Counted from the stretch's first letter, positions 48,961 to 59,674 are shown. The stretch is 64,000 bases of DNA from Lepeophtheirus salmonis (GCF_016086655.4 NC_052138.2:30019403-30083402), one strand, 5' to 3'. Program-made: numbers and translations. Notes: generated from the sequence alone by a model not told the origin.

Positions 48961-49500
48961 CGCGGACGGCCTATATAACTTACATACATAGGTATAAATT
49001 AGCAAATAAGCTCTTGTTGTTTTTTAAATAAAGTTAAGTGTGTAACATAAAAAATAAATTAAACAGTATTCTCCTTTCCGAATAATTCATAAAATAATAA
49101 GAACATTAAACACATAAGAAAATGCGTACAAAACATAAACCGCGATCTTCATGGAGAAAATATACAGTATCATTCATGGTATGTTATTCTGTAATTTCTT
49201 ATGGTAGAGATATATGCTATTTCTAAAGATAAGTTTTCTCCTATCTTCCCGTTGTTTATTAGTAGATAGATAAATGAAGTCTGACCGAAACTACACAAAA
49301 CAACTGAATGAGGTAAGACAATTAATTATATCCATCTCCTACCTATTATTTCATTTCTATTGAACGTTTATGGACAATGTACACATGTATGTACTGTATT
49401 GTGTATATTTTGTGAGAGTGCTTTGTTTGACTAAAATTTATTAGAACGATGTACATTTGTATAATATATCTGTCTATTTTGATACATTAACGTATAAAAT
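48961..49500. other. AT-rich non-coding stretch, nothing recognised
   Basis: No gene or terminus recognised. Confidence 0.4.
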
Positions 49501-50610
49501 GTCGGTAGTTACTCATATTGAGACTCGGTCCTAAGGGATTTTTTCTAGTCCGACTCGGAACAATATTTCGGTCCAGTTTCATATCGTAGAACGATTTGCT
49601 TCCCATTCCTGATTTATGAGTTATACAAATAGGATTGATGCAACACTTTCTATGTTCACAAATTTGAAACACATAACTGACGTCATATACCATTCATCTA
49701 TAGAATTGGTATAGACGGAATTTTGAATGAGATCGATCCAGAGTTCTTTTCGGATCAATACAGACGGAATTTGGCTTTGAAATCGGTTGTGACTAGTGTT
49801 TTGTTGGTCTTTATGTACGACCGAGGACCACAGTCCACTCCATCCCGGTTCCATCTAGTCCAGTCCAACTTGTCGGTCCTTAAACAACCTAAAATAAATC
49901 GTGACGTCAAAGAGTGTATTTTTCTATTTGTTTTATTGTTCACTTAGGTATATATTCAGGGGCATTGGCAGGATAATATGTTATTAGTATTATTTTTCTC
50001 TTTTTTTTTTGGGGGGGGGGTCAAAAAACCCAAAAAGTTAAATATTTTTGGAAAAAATATTGAAAAATTTAATATTAAATATTTTTGGAAAAAAATTGAA
50101 TATCAAATATTTAATTTTTTCGAAAAAAATTGGAAAAATTCACAGCTCTTCTTTAAAAAAATTATATTTTTAGAAGAAAAATTCAATTTCAAATATTAAA
50201 TTTTTTTGGAAAAAAAAATCTAGATCCACAGCGACAAAAAATTTCAAAAACTGAATTTCAAAATAATTTTTTTTTGTAAAAAGCAATAATTCCTTAATTT
50301 AAGGAGAACTGGAGCCCCTCCATCCCAACCCCTGCGGACACCCCTGATAATAGAATAAATTACATAACTAAATAACAATATGATCGATATTTTTATGAAA
50401 AATTTCAAGGACCGACAGTATTTTTCCCAATGATCGACAGTCCCAAGGACCGATAGGACCGGTCCTAAGCTGAACTGGACCGAATAAATAAGTACCGACA
50501 TAACACTACTTGTTACCAAACTTCTTTAGAGGACCAAATTATTTCGGTCCATCAAAAATCATAACGTTCTCAGTCAGGTCTAAGATTTTCAAACCGAACA
50601 CCAACACTAT
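49501..50610. repeat. GGACCG/CGGTCC-rich repeat mosaic, split by a MITE
   Basis: Words such as 'ggaccg', 'cggtcc', 'agtcc' and 'ccagtcc' recur in both orientations at 49520-49590, 49735-49890 and 50405-50600. Ends of the type 'tagtgtt-gttggtc' (49796) and 'accaacacta' (50604) face each other. Between them sits the 49957-50346 element. The same vocabulary returns at 51550-51790, where it ends 'ccaccaacactag'. Confidence 0.5.
49957..50346. mobile_element. Short non-autonomous element, 'CAGGGGTGTCCGCAG' family, minus-like orientation
   Basis: The left end is CAGGGGCATTGGCAGG and the right end, reversed, CAGGGGTGTCCGCAGGGG, followed inward by 'ttgggatggaggggctccag'. The interior alternates 'tttttggaaaaa' and 'caaatattaaatt' blocks. 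It is 390 bases and non-coding, and the open frames inside are low-complexity artefacts. No clear target duplication was seen. Confidence 0.6.
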
Positions 50611-51540
50611 TTTGTTACCTACTACATATGTGACCTGTCAATACAAAAGTAAGCTAGAATGATTTCTTTCAAAATGGAGTATGGATTACTTTTCTACTAA
50701 ATTATCCTTCATTTCTATCTACAAACTATTCTAATAACACCAACCAATAGGATTTTGGCCTGCAGGCTGAACCCCACATTTATTATTATTATTTAAGCCG
50801 TACAACACGAATATGACCATTACAACTTTCAATGGATATCGGTTTGGCCTTTAAAGTATTTTCTGTTAAATCAAGTTTCTAGCGTATAACTACGATTCAG
50901 TCCCATATTTTTACATGAAAGAACTATATAAATGGAAATAAAAGTAAATTAAAATTGATACAAACATTTCAGTAATTGAGAAATGAATTATTCATTACTT
51001 TATCCTGATTACAATTAATAAATAATATACATAACCAACAAAATATCGAGTAAAATGTAGTATCTTACTTAGAAGCTAATATCTTTTTTATTTTTTCTTC
51101 AAGTTCTCTATATACTAGGAGAAGTTATAGAATAGACCTTATATTTCAATTTTAAAAAATTGTCATTAAATAATAACGATTTGGATTTATTTTTGGCCAA
51201 TTTAGTTTGGAATATTTATTAAGATATTTAAATATAATAATCTGCTCTGATTGCGTGAATATAGATTGCAATAACTTTCCAAAGTCAAAAAATTGAATCC
51301 TTTGTTTGATTATGAAATAACACTTAAAGTATCCAAAAATTGATCATCAGAATAAAAGAGTGAGAAATTGATAAATTTTATTTGAAATGGGTTATATGGG
51401 GATAATTTACGTCAACTAAATCAAATAAAGGTTCTAAACTATAGATAACATTCTTGGGTATCTAAACTCATCACATCAATTTGAATAGAAACCCTATAAT
51501 CGGCCAAAATATGTTAGTGAAATATTAAGCTGTATGTATT
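50611..51540. other. AT-rich non-coding stretch, nothing recognised
   Basis: No gene supported. Confidence 0.4.
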
Positions 51541-51790
51541 ATTGTACCTATTTATTCGATCCAGTCCATTTCCAGTCTTACGACTGATCCTATCAGTCCT
51601 TGGAACAGATCCTTAGTAATGTTGGTCCTTCGGAATGTCAGTACTAGAACTGATTTAAAAAAAATTGATTGAAGTCATCAAGGACCGAACTTAGAACTTT
51701 ATACAGGACAGAACTGGGCCGGGCTGATACTAAAATGGATGGGACTACAGTTTTCAGTCCTAAATGAGGATCCACCAACACTAGCTGTAT
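51541..51790. repeat. Second GGACCG-type repeat block
   Basis: It contains 'gatccagtccatttccagtc', 'cagtccttggaacagatcct' and 'caaggaccgaac' and ends 'ccaccaacactag', the same words as the 49501-50610 mosaic. Confidence 0.5.
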
Positions 51791-51818
51791 GTATACAGAT
51801 GACCAAAACATTAGTGAA

Positions 51819-52585
51819 CAGTGGTCCACGCGACGCTCTAAATTCTTGAGCGGGAGGGCGCTCATTATTTTGAATAACAAGTGGCACGCGCTCATCATTT
51901 TAGAAGAGCGATAAAATCGTTCGAATTTTCGCGCATTTATATAAGTTTGAATGTATTACTTTTTCTGTTACTACCTCTTATGAGATAACATCAAATTTGA
52001 TTTGAGAGATGAAGAATAATTTTAAAGATTGTAAGAATGGACGGTTTAAGTTATATCTCTGTTTTTTTTCTGTTGACAAGTTTGCCTCTCATGTATCTAA
52101 ATCTATGTAGTAAATTGACATAAGACCTCAAAATCTCACGCAAGCATAAGTTCAAACCCCTTGATAAAGTTTTATACCATCTCAAGCTAATTACCAGGCT
52201 TAACTGGCTCATATTGCACGGAACATCCGTAAATACAGGTCCCCTAAGACAGTGGTTCCCAAACTTTTTGTTCCCAGGGCACCCCAAAAAGAATAATAAC
52301 GATTTCTTGACACAGCTATTTTAATTAGAAAAATCATTTGGATTAATATTAGTGAGTGCAAATAATATATGGTTTTCACAAATCGTACGGCACACTTGAA
52401 CTTTCAATATATTGACTTTGATTGCAATTATAAAGAGTTGTCAAATTCAAATACACGTATACGAGCGAAAAAATTAGCAAAATTGAGCTAGAGCATGCTC
52501 CTTGCTTTAAAAACGAGCGGAAGCGCCCTCACAAAATTATTAACTGTGCAGGAGCACACTCAGAATTTCTTGAGCGGAGTAATGC
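51819..52585. repeat. Composite of CAGTG-ended, GAGCG-rich repeats
   Basis: The left block (51819-51910) begins CAGTGGTCCACGCGACGCTC and holds 'cttgagcgggagggcgctca'. The right block (52490-52585) holds 'aacgagcggaagcgccctca' and 'tttcttgagcggag' and ends GCACTG. In between, at 52250, CAGTGGTTCCCAAACTTT is a typical hAT left terminus. These look like nested or adjacent hAT-type non-autonomous elements. I could not fix each border. Confidence 0.4.
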
Positions 52586-53349
52586 ACTGCCCATGACGAG
52601 AAAAATAACGAGATACTTGATTTTTGTTAAAGATATTTTTTGTGTTAATGTATTTCCAGAATTCAAAAACTGTTGGATCTTTAAAATGCAAATCAAAAAT
52701 ATTTTACCCAGAATTGAAATGGTGTGCCTCTGATTGTTTTAATCTAGATAAATATAGAAATGACCTTTATACTCAAAAATTTCTGCAACGTTTGATATAC
52801 TGTCAATAAAGCTTCATAGTTTAATACGTATTAATTAAGGTTTTTTCAAGCAACAAATCTTAAATAACATTTAAACTATTGTTTTTTTTAAGTGTTCATA
52901 TAGAAAAAAAGTTGTATATCTATTTTATCATTTTTATCAACAAGGATAAATGTATTACACTTTCAAAGGAGGCTCCATTTCTCCTCATTCTCTGAGCTTA
53001 CAAAGAAAAACCATTTAAATATTTTTTGAATTTAGAAGCATGTGCTATATTAAGGCCGTCGACACCAGGGTCATGATGGATCAAAAAATCTACACTTAAA
53101 AATGACTTGCTTTCAACATAGATACAGAATAAACTTTGCTTTATTAATATAGGTTATAAAAGTTAAATATCCCCCATATTAAACACCATGTCAATGGCCC
53201 TAAAATATAAATATCATTTTATGAAATATCATAGTGCATTAATTAGTATTTTAGTTATTCTCAACGGAAATAACTTTCAAAAATAAAATATATTTCGACT
53301 GATAAAAAATAAATAAAATTTCAAACGTTCTTCACGACCCAGTGGATGG
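52586..53349. other. AT-rich stretch, nothing recognised
   Basis: A dispersed repeat piece 'ataaactttgctttattaat' lies near 53127 and recurs near 40170. No gene. Confidence 0.4.
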
Positions 53350-53574
53350 CAGGGGGGTCCGCAGGACTTTTTTTTTAGTAAAAAACTTTTTGATTTTTTT
53401 AGATTTATAATCTATTAGAAAAGCCTTATTTTAACTTTAAAGATTTTATTTACGAGGTTTTTTTATATTTTAAATATTTTTTTTGAAAAACAATGATTTT
53501 ATATTATTGACGATAGAAAATTTTATTTGAGGAGGGCAAATACTCCTAGATCCCACTCCCTACAGACACCCCTG
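53350..53574. mobile_element. Short non-autonomous element, 'CAGGGGTGTCCGCAG' family, short copy
   Basis: The left end is CAGGGGGGTCCGCAGGAC and the right end, reversed, CAGGGGTGTCTGTAGGGAG. These are good inverted ends 225 bases apart enclosing T-rich filler. The family 'aggggctgtagc' block is reduced here. Confidence 0.6.
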
Positions 53575-53604
53575 ATAGGAACCCCTGTTATAGACCACAG
53601 AAGC

Positions 53605-54003
53605 AGAAATTTTGGACCAACACATTTGCTTAAAAATCCGGGGCTTTACACATAGATGGAAGTATTATTTTTTTATTCATCTGATTTTCAGTTAGTACAA
53701 ATCTTCAATAGACAGCTGACAAAATTTCTTTCATTTTTGAGTTATTTTGCAAGTGTGACGACGCTGCTACTAAATAGATCAAAAACAATTTTGTGTTTTA
53801 ATTTTACAGTGCTTCTTGATTGGGAAAAATGTTGTTGAAACTAAGCAATGGCTTGAAAAGTTTTGTAGGGACCCCGCTCCATTTTGTGAATAAATAACAA
53901 AATGAAATAAAATAAAAAATAAGAATACTTTATAAAAAACCAATTTCCAACAAAAAAAAAACGTGTTTTCTTTGTTAAGCCCGGTACTTTTCAGCCCTTT
54001 ATT
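53605..54003 (+). mobile_element. Internally deleted mariner element retaining the transposase start, second copy
   Basis: The right end 'cccggtacttttcagccctt' matches, inverted, the left end of the 16727 copy. The left end here ('aaaaatccggggctttacac') is more decayed. Inside, the plus strand reads DQKQFCVLILQCFLIGKNVV, then ETKQWLEKFCRDPAPFCE and a stop, corresponding to the MDAKHFRFL to KQWLENGYGG segment of the first copy. Both copies end their coding at nearly the same point, so the deletion is probably shared by descent. Confidence 0.6.
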
Positions 54004-55008
54004 ACAAAGATTATTTTCATTCTTTTTGAGGTAAATGCTATCACGGGCACAACATGTCAATTTAAAGGCAAAACATAGTTGACTAGTTGACATTACTCTA
54101 ATTTGTTTCTAGTGATACAAAAAAAAGAGAATATTACCAGAGACATAAATAGCAAAGTAATTATAATTAATTATTCATTTCTACTGATTGTGTATAGCAA
54201 GATAAAAAAATCATTCATTTTTAATTTGGTATAAAATATATTTACTTACCCACTTATACATTTTTGTTTAAGTTATAAACTTGTGAAATAAATTCACATT
54301 TCACATAGTAATACATTTACTTACAACATCAACTAGATCAAAAACTTTTGACATTTCAAAACTGACTGCCTATGATTAAAGATTACTTTGATAATCTATC
54401 ATTCTCCGAATACTTTATATTCAAATACATTAATTAATATTTTGCTTATAATAAATAGGCGCCTCAACATAAAAACAATCTTGAACAAAAATCAAGAAAA
54501 AGATAAAATCTCAATGATACCTATATTTACTTCATATTCCACTATTTCATAGTCATATTTGAGTCCATTATAGGCTTTGTACTCAAATTTGCGGGATGGG
54601 CTATGATACTCAAGAATTGTAATTATAGTTTAAAAGTCTTATTTCATTTAAGAGACTTATTTTGGCTCTTTCAAATAAAATAGTTACATTTTTCCTTCTT
54701 TTATTCTGACGATTAATTAATTTTTTGGTACTCTAAGTGCGATTTGCAACACTCAAAGTGTTAATAAAAATAATTTGTTGATAGAAATTGAGGATAATTC
54801 GTCAAAGACTATGAATTTAATCCACACTCAATTTTGAGAAAAATCATTCTGGCTTACTTTTGTATTGATGGCCACATATTAATGTAATATTTATAGAGTT
54901 GAGTTTACAAATTATTTTTCGTATAAAATTATAACTTTTTCAAGTCCTTTTAGAGTCAAGTGGCCATACTATACTAAATAGGATTCAATTTGTGCAAAAT
55001 AAAAAAAT
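54004..55008. other. AT-rich stretch before the gene cluster; upstream region of the membrane protein gene
   Basis: No gene is recognised. This is where transposon relics stop and the compact host gene cluster begins. The promoter of the gene at 55009 should lie at its right end, but I see no defined motif. Confidence 0.45.
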
Positions 55009-56210
55009 ATGGAGACTTCTACATCAATGGAAAACTATGACAAAGATTATGATGAAATTGGACGATTGGCTGTGTACTTATTTGATAGACTTTCTTCTAA
55101 TCAACAATATAGTAATATGTATGGTGGATATACATTGCCAAAATCAACCAATCAAAGAGTATATACAGTACAGTCATCTTTAAAACATGGGCATTATGGC
55201 GTAATAGATGCTGGGTAAGGAAGAATATATGAATTTATTTTAAATATCTATATTAATGTAAGGTATTTACTCAATTTCCGATAACTATTGGTGCGGGGCA
55301 AGGTTAGGTTGTATTAGTGCTACCAATGGTCGTACATGTCGGTCAATTTTATTAAATGTATGCAAAATTTGTAATAATGGATGTATTAAAATGAATCCAA
55401 TATTTTACCAATTGATGGATTTAGAATGTGTGTACTGGGTGTCCCATTAATGTATTTTTTAAGTTATGCAAACACAAGAGGCCTTACAATTTGTGTAATT
55501 TAACACAAATTATGAAAATTGGAAAAATAAAAAAGGTGCATAATTTGGAGGGCTCTACCACTCTTCAAAGTTTTGTAAAAAATTACGCCTTCACAGATTT
55601 AAACCGTATGTCTAAAACAATACAAAGATGAATTTTGAGAGTGATTTTATTATTGAAACAAGAAGGGAGACTCAGTAGAGCACAAAACCTCAGCCAATGG
55701 TCATTTTTTGGTGTGACCTTGACCTTGGACCCCTCAAAACGTCTTAAAACAATTAAACCTATGTATTACACCCCCTCCCCCCTCCCCACTTTTAATGGCT
55801 CCGTGCGCATATGCAGAATTTGAAATTGAAATTTTTTCCAGGAGGGGCACTTTTTATTTACATATATAAAATATAGATGTTAATGTAATAAATCTTGAGA
55901 GACAGGGGAGAGGCAGCTCGGTAAATACACTAATTGTTCAACATAAAAATATATATTCATTTATAGATCATCAAATCAATAATACTCTTCTATTTTTTCC
56001 AGGGAAGGAATTGATCCATATGGCGTCTTGGCTATGATAGCATTTTCAGTCTTTCTATTTTATATTATATACTCCTATCTAAATCAAACTGGGAATGGAG
56101 GAAAACGAGGATTCTCAGATGAACCACATCAACAAATTCAAGCAATTCATCATAGTTTGATAAATGCTTTAAATAAATATAGTTTGAAAGATTCTGAAAG
56201 AAGGTTTTAA
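55009..56210 (+). CDS. Single-pass membrane protein of unknown function, two exons, 137 residues
   Basis: Exon 1 (55009-55214) starts at ATG (METSTSMENYDKD) and ends GATGCTGG before a GTAAGG donor. Exon 2 (56003-56210) begins after TTTTTTCCAG, and the join is in phase (VIDAG to EGIDPYG), ending SERRF then TAA. The N-terminal half is polar and tyrosine-rich with no signal peptide. Right after the junction, GVLAMIAFSVFLFYIIYSYL is a clear 20-residue membrane helix, preceded by an acidic DP and followed by a Lys/Arg-rich polar tail. AATAAA-like 'taataaataa' directly follows the stop. The 788-base intron, long for this cluster, holds GC-richer matter at about 55433-55860 that is probably a repeat insertion. 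I do not recognise the family, and topology is undetermined. Confidence 0.72.
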
Positions 56211-56512
56211 TAAATAATCATAACCAGGAGTTTTGCATTGGCACAATTATAATAATATATTAATGAAAAGTATAGTAGGAATTGATTAATTTTAATTATA
56301 GATTATATACTTGATAAAATAGAGAAATAAATATTGATTATTGTTATGTCCTGAAACTTTCAATACAACAATGCTTTATTTTAATATTAATTAATATGTA
56401 AAGGAAAGGAGGTTATTCTCGAATAGCTGAAAGCTTACCTGTATTCCGAATATAATCATTGGTATATTAATGAATAAATGATTAGCTCTTCAAACTGAAA
56501 AAAACAACAATC
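56211..56512. promoter_or_regulatory. Intergenic region upstream of the IFT43 gene
   Basis: This 302-base gap runs from the stop of the membrane protein gene to the IFT43 start codon on the same strand. It must contain the polyadenylation site of the first and the promoter of the second. No recognisable TATA or initiator element stands out in the AT-rich background. Confidence 0.4.
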
Positions 56513-57175
56513 ATGGGAGAGCTGGATATGGACTTGAGCTTATCCCCTATTCGAAAAGTTAATGCTAAGCAAGGTAGACGAGCTGATAAATTGACCTCCG
56601 CATTTGATGAGGTCCATTCTAACAAGAATGCATTCCAATCCATCAAGCCTAAAGATTTATTCGCAACGGATCAGTCTGCAATTGTTGAAGCAGCCGGAAG
56701 GAGGAGAAACGGTCATGGTGTATGGGAGCAGGAGAGCACATCAAGAGCTAAGTCATCACATACTGGCAGACCTAAAACTTCAAAAAATAAAAATGGCAAC
56801 TATTATGATGACGACGATGTGATACCCATCATCCCAGATTTAGAAGAAGTGCAGGAGGAAGACTTGGTCGCAAGAGTTGCTGAAGCTCCTACAGTTAATG
56901 TGAATCGTGTAGCGGACTACAATGAATTGGATTCAGATCTTTTAAAACATGCAGCCTTTGCCACATTGGACGAGATAGATTTGAGAGCCTTAACAAGATC
57001 CATGGCTCCAGAGTCAGCATTAAAAGAATCTGACGAAGAATGGACTTGGGATACACTTTTCGCAAATATTGGAGGTGAGCTTCAAGAGGAATGTGTATCT
57101 GAGGATGTTGAGGAAGAGGAAGGGAAGACATTACTTGAGCGACCATTCACGGCATTTAATAAATTCCCAGTTTAA
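56513..57175 (+). CDS. IFT43: Intraflagellar transport protein 43 homologue (IFT-A complex subunit)
   Basis: IFT43 is a small subunit of the IFT-A complex, which drives retrograde transport inside cilia. The single-exon frame encodes 220 residues, close to the roughly 200 of animal IFT43. The diagnostic core is present: an RRRNGHGVWEQE segment near residue 63, an acidic DDDDVIPIIPDLEEVQEEDL run (about residues 98-117) matching the family 'IPVIPDLEEVQEED' signature, and a second conserved part. That part runs DYNELDSDLLKHAAFATLDE, then IDLRALTRSMAPES and EWTWDTLFANI, equivalent to the family 'LD-DL-K--AF-TLDGEIDLK-LTK-LAPE' and 'W-WD-LF' blocks. The start ATG follows an A-rich leader typical of AT-rich animal genomes. 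It lies tail-to-tail with the receptor gene 750 bases away. Whether the animal has motile or only sensory cilia cannot be told from here. Confidence 0.93.
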   Translation: MGELDMDLSLSPIRKVNAKQGRRADKLTSAFDEVHSNKNAFQSIKPKDLFATDQSAIVEAAGRRRNGHGVWEQESTSRAKSSHTGRPKTSKNKNGNYYDDDDVIPIIPDLEEVQEEDLVARVAEAPTVNVNRVADYNELDSDLLKHAAFATLDEIDLRALTRSMAPESALKESDEEWTWDTLFANIGGELQEECVSEDVEEEEGKTLLERPFTAFNKFPV

Positions 57176-57924
57176 CAAACAAAACATATATTATGATGCA
57201 TTTAAAAAAGACATGTATATTAAGAATATAAAAAAAATCGCACAAGAATGTAAATAACAACCTTAACATCACACTTTAATTGATTTTTTTTTTTTTTTTA
57301 ACATTTTGTACAATTAATCACACACATAGATACACTGAATACTATTTAATACATACATAAGTAGGCATAATATTAATGAATTATTTTTTTAAAATAATAA
57401 TTATAATAATAGGTCAAGGCTGAAATGTCAAGAAATAAGATGCAAAAAGAGTAAAACCAAATGTGCAGTTCAAAATTTCGTAACAGTCAGATATTCGGTA
57501 TTCCCATCAAACTGGACGGGGTTTCTTACTTTTTTATAAGTATGTATGTTTCAGACTAACCTTTAAAAAAGATTGCAATTATTTTTATTAAAGTACGAAA
57601 GCCATCTTTTCAAAAATTTAGAAACTGTACAAACTCACACACTACATAAATGTTAGACTGAGTTAATTGCACGACTCAAAGGAGTACAATCCATGCTACT
57701 AATATAATACAACAAAACAAAAATAATACAACATACGGCCACTATTGTAAAAAATATGTGGAAACAGCAAATATTGTAACAGTCTGTCCTCCATTATCAA
57801 AGGATTTAAAAAAATCAAAAAAATATAAAATATAAAAATATAATAAACAATCTTGAGATAATTATTAATAATAATAAAAAAGTGTACATCAATGATGAGA
57901 ATACCATAGGAAGAAGAAGATCAA
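57176..57924. other. Convergent 3' regions of IFT43 and the nuclear receptor gene
   Basis: AT-rich DNA with a T run at about 57283-57300 and many 'aataaa'-like words on both strands. It presumably holds both 3' UTRs. No gene is seen. Confidence 0.5.
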
Positions 57925-58926
57925 TTAATTGTTATCCAGAATGTTGTAGCTATTTATTTTCCATTTCTTAATAGTTGTCGCGGGTTGTGCTTCCAAATTG
58001 TTGCTTACGGCCTCTATGGTGGCCATGTCTTCTTCTTCTACTTCTTCTTTGATATCTAAATTGGATAATTTCAAGGAGGATTTTCCAGGCATAATAGGAG
58101 TAATAGTAACGTTACCATCCTTAAACAAGCTGCCAGAGCGACCATTGGAAGTAGGAGGAGAAGATGATGATGGGGCAACATTATCGTTCAGTCTTTTATC
58201 ATTCAATCGTTGAATTTGTGTTTTTAAATTGGAGATCTGTTTTTCCGAAATGGACAATTGCGTTTCTTTTTCTTTGAGAGACTGCGTCAACTCTCTGTTT
58301 TTACTTCGAAGCAAGTCCACCTCATATTGAAGATCTCTGCATTCAAATTCAGTCGTGTCCACAGCAGGGGTAGGAGAGTCTTCATAGTCCTCCAATAAGT
58401 ATTCAGGCTCAACTCTCGAGGATTTCCTAGGCCTTCCTACACGAGACTGAAGAGAACCACTATGAAACATACCTGCATCCAGGCATGCCTGATACCGACA
58501 GGCTTGGCATCGTAACCGATTGCGTTTGATGCCATCGGGATCGAAGACGCTGATGTCACAATCATTACTGAATTTGCAAAAGTAAGGCTTCTCCTGGATG
58601 CCCACAATGGAGCGCTTGAAGAAATTCTTGCACCTAGAAAAAGAGTGAAGCAGAAATGAAGAGTGTGAGCGGAGTTAGGGCTTGAGGCCCACGAACCCTT
58701 CGCAAGTGTAGATTCCGTAATGAAGTCCATTGGCTCGATCTCCACAGACGGGGCAGTGATTGCGAGGGAGGGAATTGCTGAGTCTCGTCTCCACAAAGGC
58801 ATCCTCCTCCATTTCCCCTTTCCAGCTTGAACTTGTGGAAGGCGTCGTTTCCACCTTGAGAGGAGTCTTTCTCTTACGCCGATTCTTCTTCCTGCTCTCC
58901 TCAGAGGTCCCCTCTTCCTCCTCCAT
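57925..58926 (-). CDS. Nuclear-receptor-type DNA-binding protein without ligand-binding domain, two exons, 312 residues
   Basis: Exon 1 (58926-58697) ends in GCGAAGG before GTTCGT, and exon 2 (58633-57925) starts after TTTTTCTAG. The 63-base intron splits the first zinc finger, and the join restores CPVCGDRANGLHYGIYTCEG with CKNFFKRS. Finger 1 cysteines are residues 58, 61, 75 and 78. The P-box reads EGCKN, where EGCKG is commonest. Finger 2 uses C96, C102, C119 and C122, with 16 residues between C102 and C119 where the family normally has 9 (the D-box loop used for dimerisation). After the domain come a VGRPRK AT-hook-like core (142-147), an acidic stretch and a coiled coil at about 173-225 (DLQYEVDLLRSKNRELTQSL). 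The protein then ends in a short Ser-rich tail with no ligand-binding domain. Arthropod knirps-type (NR0A) receptors also lack that domain, but their P-box differs (CKSFF). The start could lie further upstream, since the frame stays open for about 15 codons. Confidence 0.85.
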
Positions 58927-59674
58927 TGCTTCAATAAGTCCTTGCTTTATCTGATAATGCCAATGATGGGCCCCGCTTTACATCCTATCCAAATGCAAAA
59001 CTCAGAGAAGCTAAATAAATTCAATACTACTAGAGTAGTCAACAGTCAATAGTGAGTACTAGTAGTGTAGTGTACTTAATAGAAGAAGAGAGAGAAGGAA
59101 TCCCCGGTCCTGGCTGTTTCTGTCACGTGACACTTGTTTCATCTACTACTATTCTTCAATTATTTTACTACATACATACGTACCTACTCAATGCTGTCGA
59201 TTACATATATTTATATACAAGCAACGCAAGTACAACACATTACGCACATGCATACTACTAGCATACACTTACCCTAATAAAATAATATACTTAACTACTT
59301 TTTCTTTCCTGATGCTTGGTTATCAACTCTAGCTCGGACTGCGACTAGAAATATAAATATAGCCTCCTCTTAAGAGGAATAGTGGTTGTACACGCCAGAT
59401 AGCTATTTTCAAATACAACATTTTATATAGGGATGATATTCAAATACTTTACATAAAATTCATCGCAATGCAAAAAAGAATTACTCCATTATATCTATTA
59501 CAATATTAAGTATATATTTTTATGAGTAAAAGCTCATAATACGTACGAAGTAAATGCATAATAACATATATATACAGTAATTTAGTCCCAAATAATAATA
59601 TATCCTTCACCTCAAAAATTACTCGATTGTTTAATCGATACTAAGTATGTTCTGAAATAAGGTGAAACTGCAAG
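58927..59674. promoter_or_regulatory. Divergent promoter region between the nuclear receptor gene and ARL16
   Basis: The 748-base gap separates two head-to-head starts. It is less repetitive than the left of the window and holds a TCACGTGA palindrome near 59123, which contains the E-box CACGTG. That could be regulatory or chance. No TATA box can be singled out. Confidence 0.45.

Noticed and set aside
55433..55860. Open frames inside the intron of the membrane protein gene
   Set aside because: They lie between good splice sites, differ in composition from the exons and show no domain. Most likely inserted repeat sequence.
58437..58934. 165-residue minus-strand open frame overlapping the nuclear receptor gene
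   Set aside because: It runs through the intron in the wrong frame and is arginine/serine-rich because of codon shift. The spliced receptor frame explains the region.
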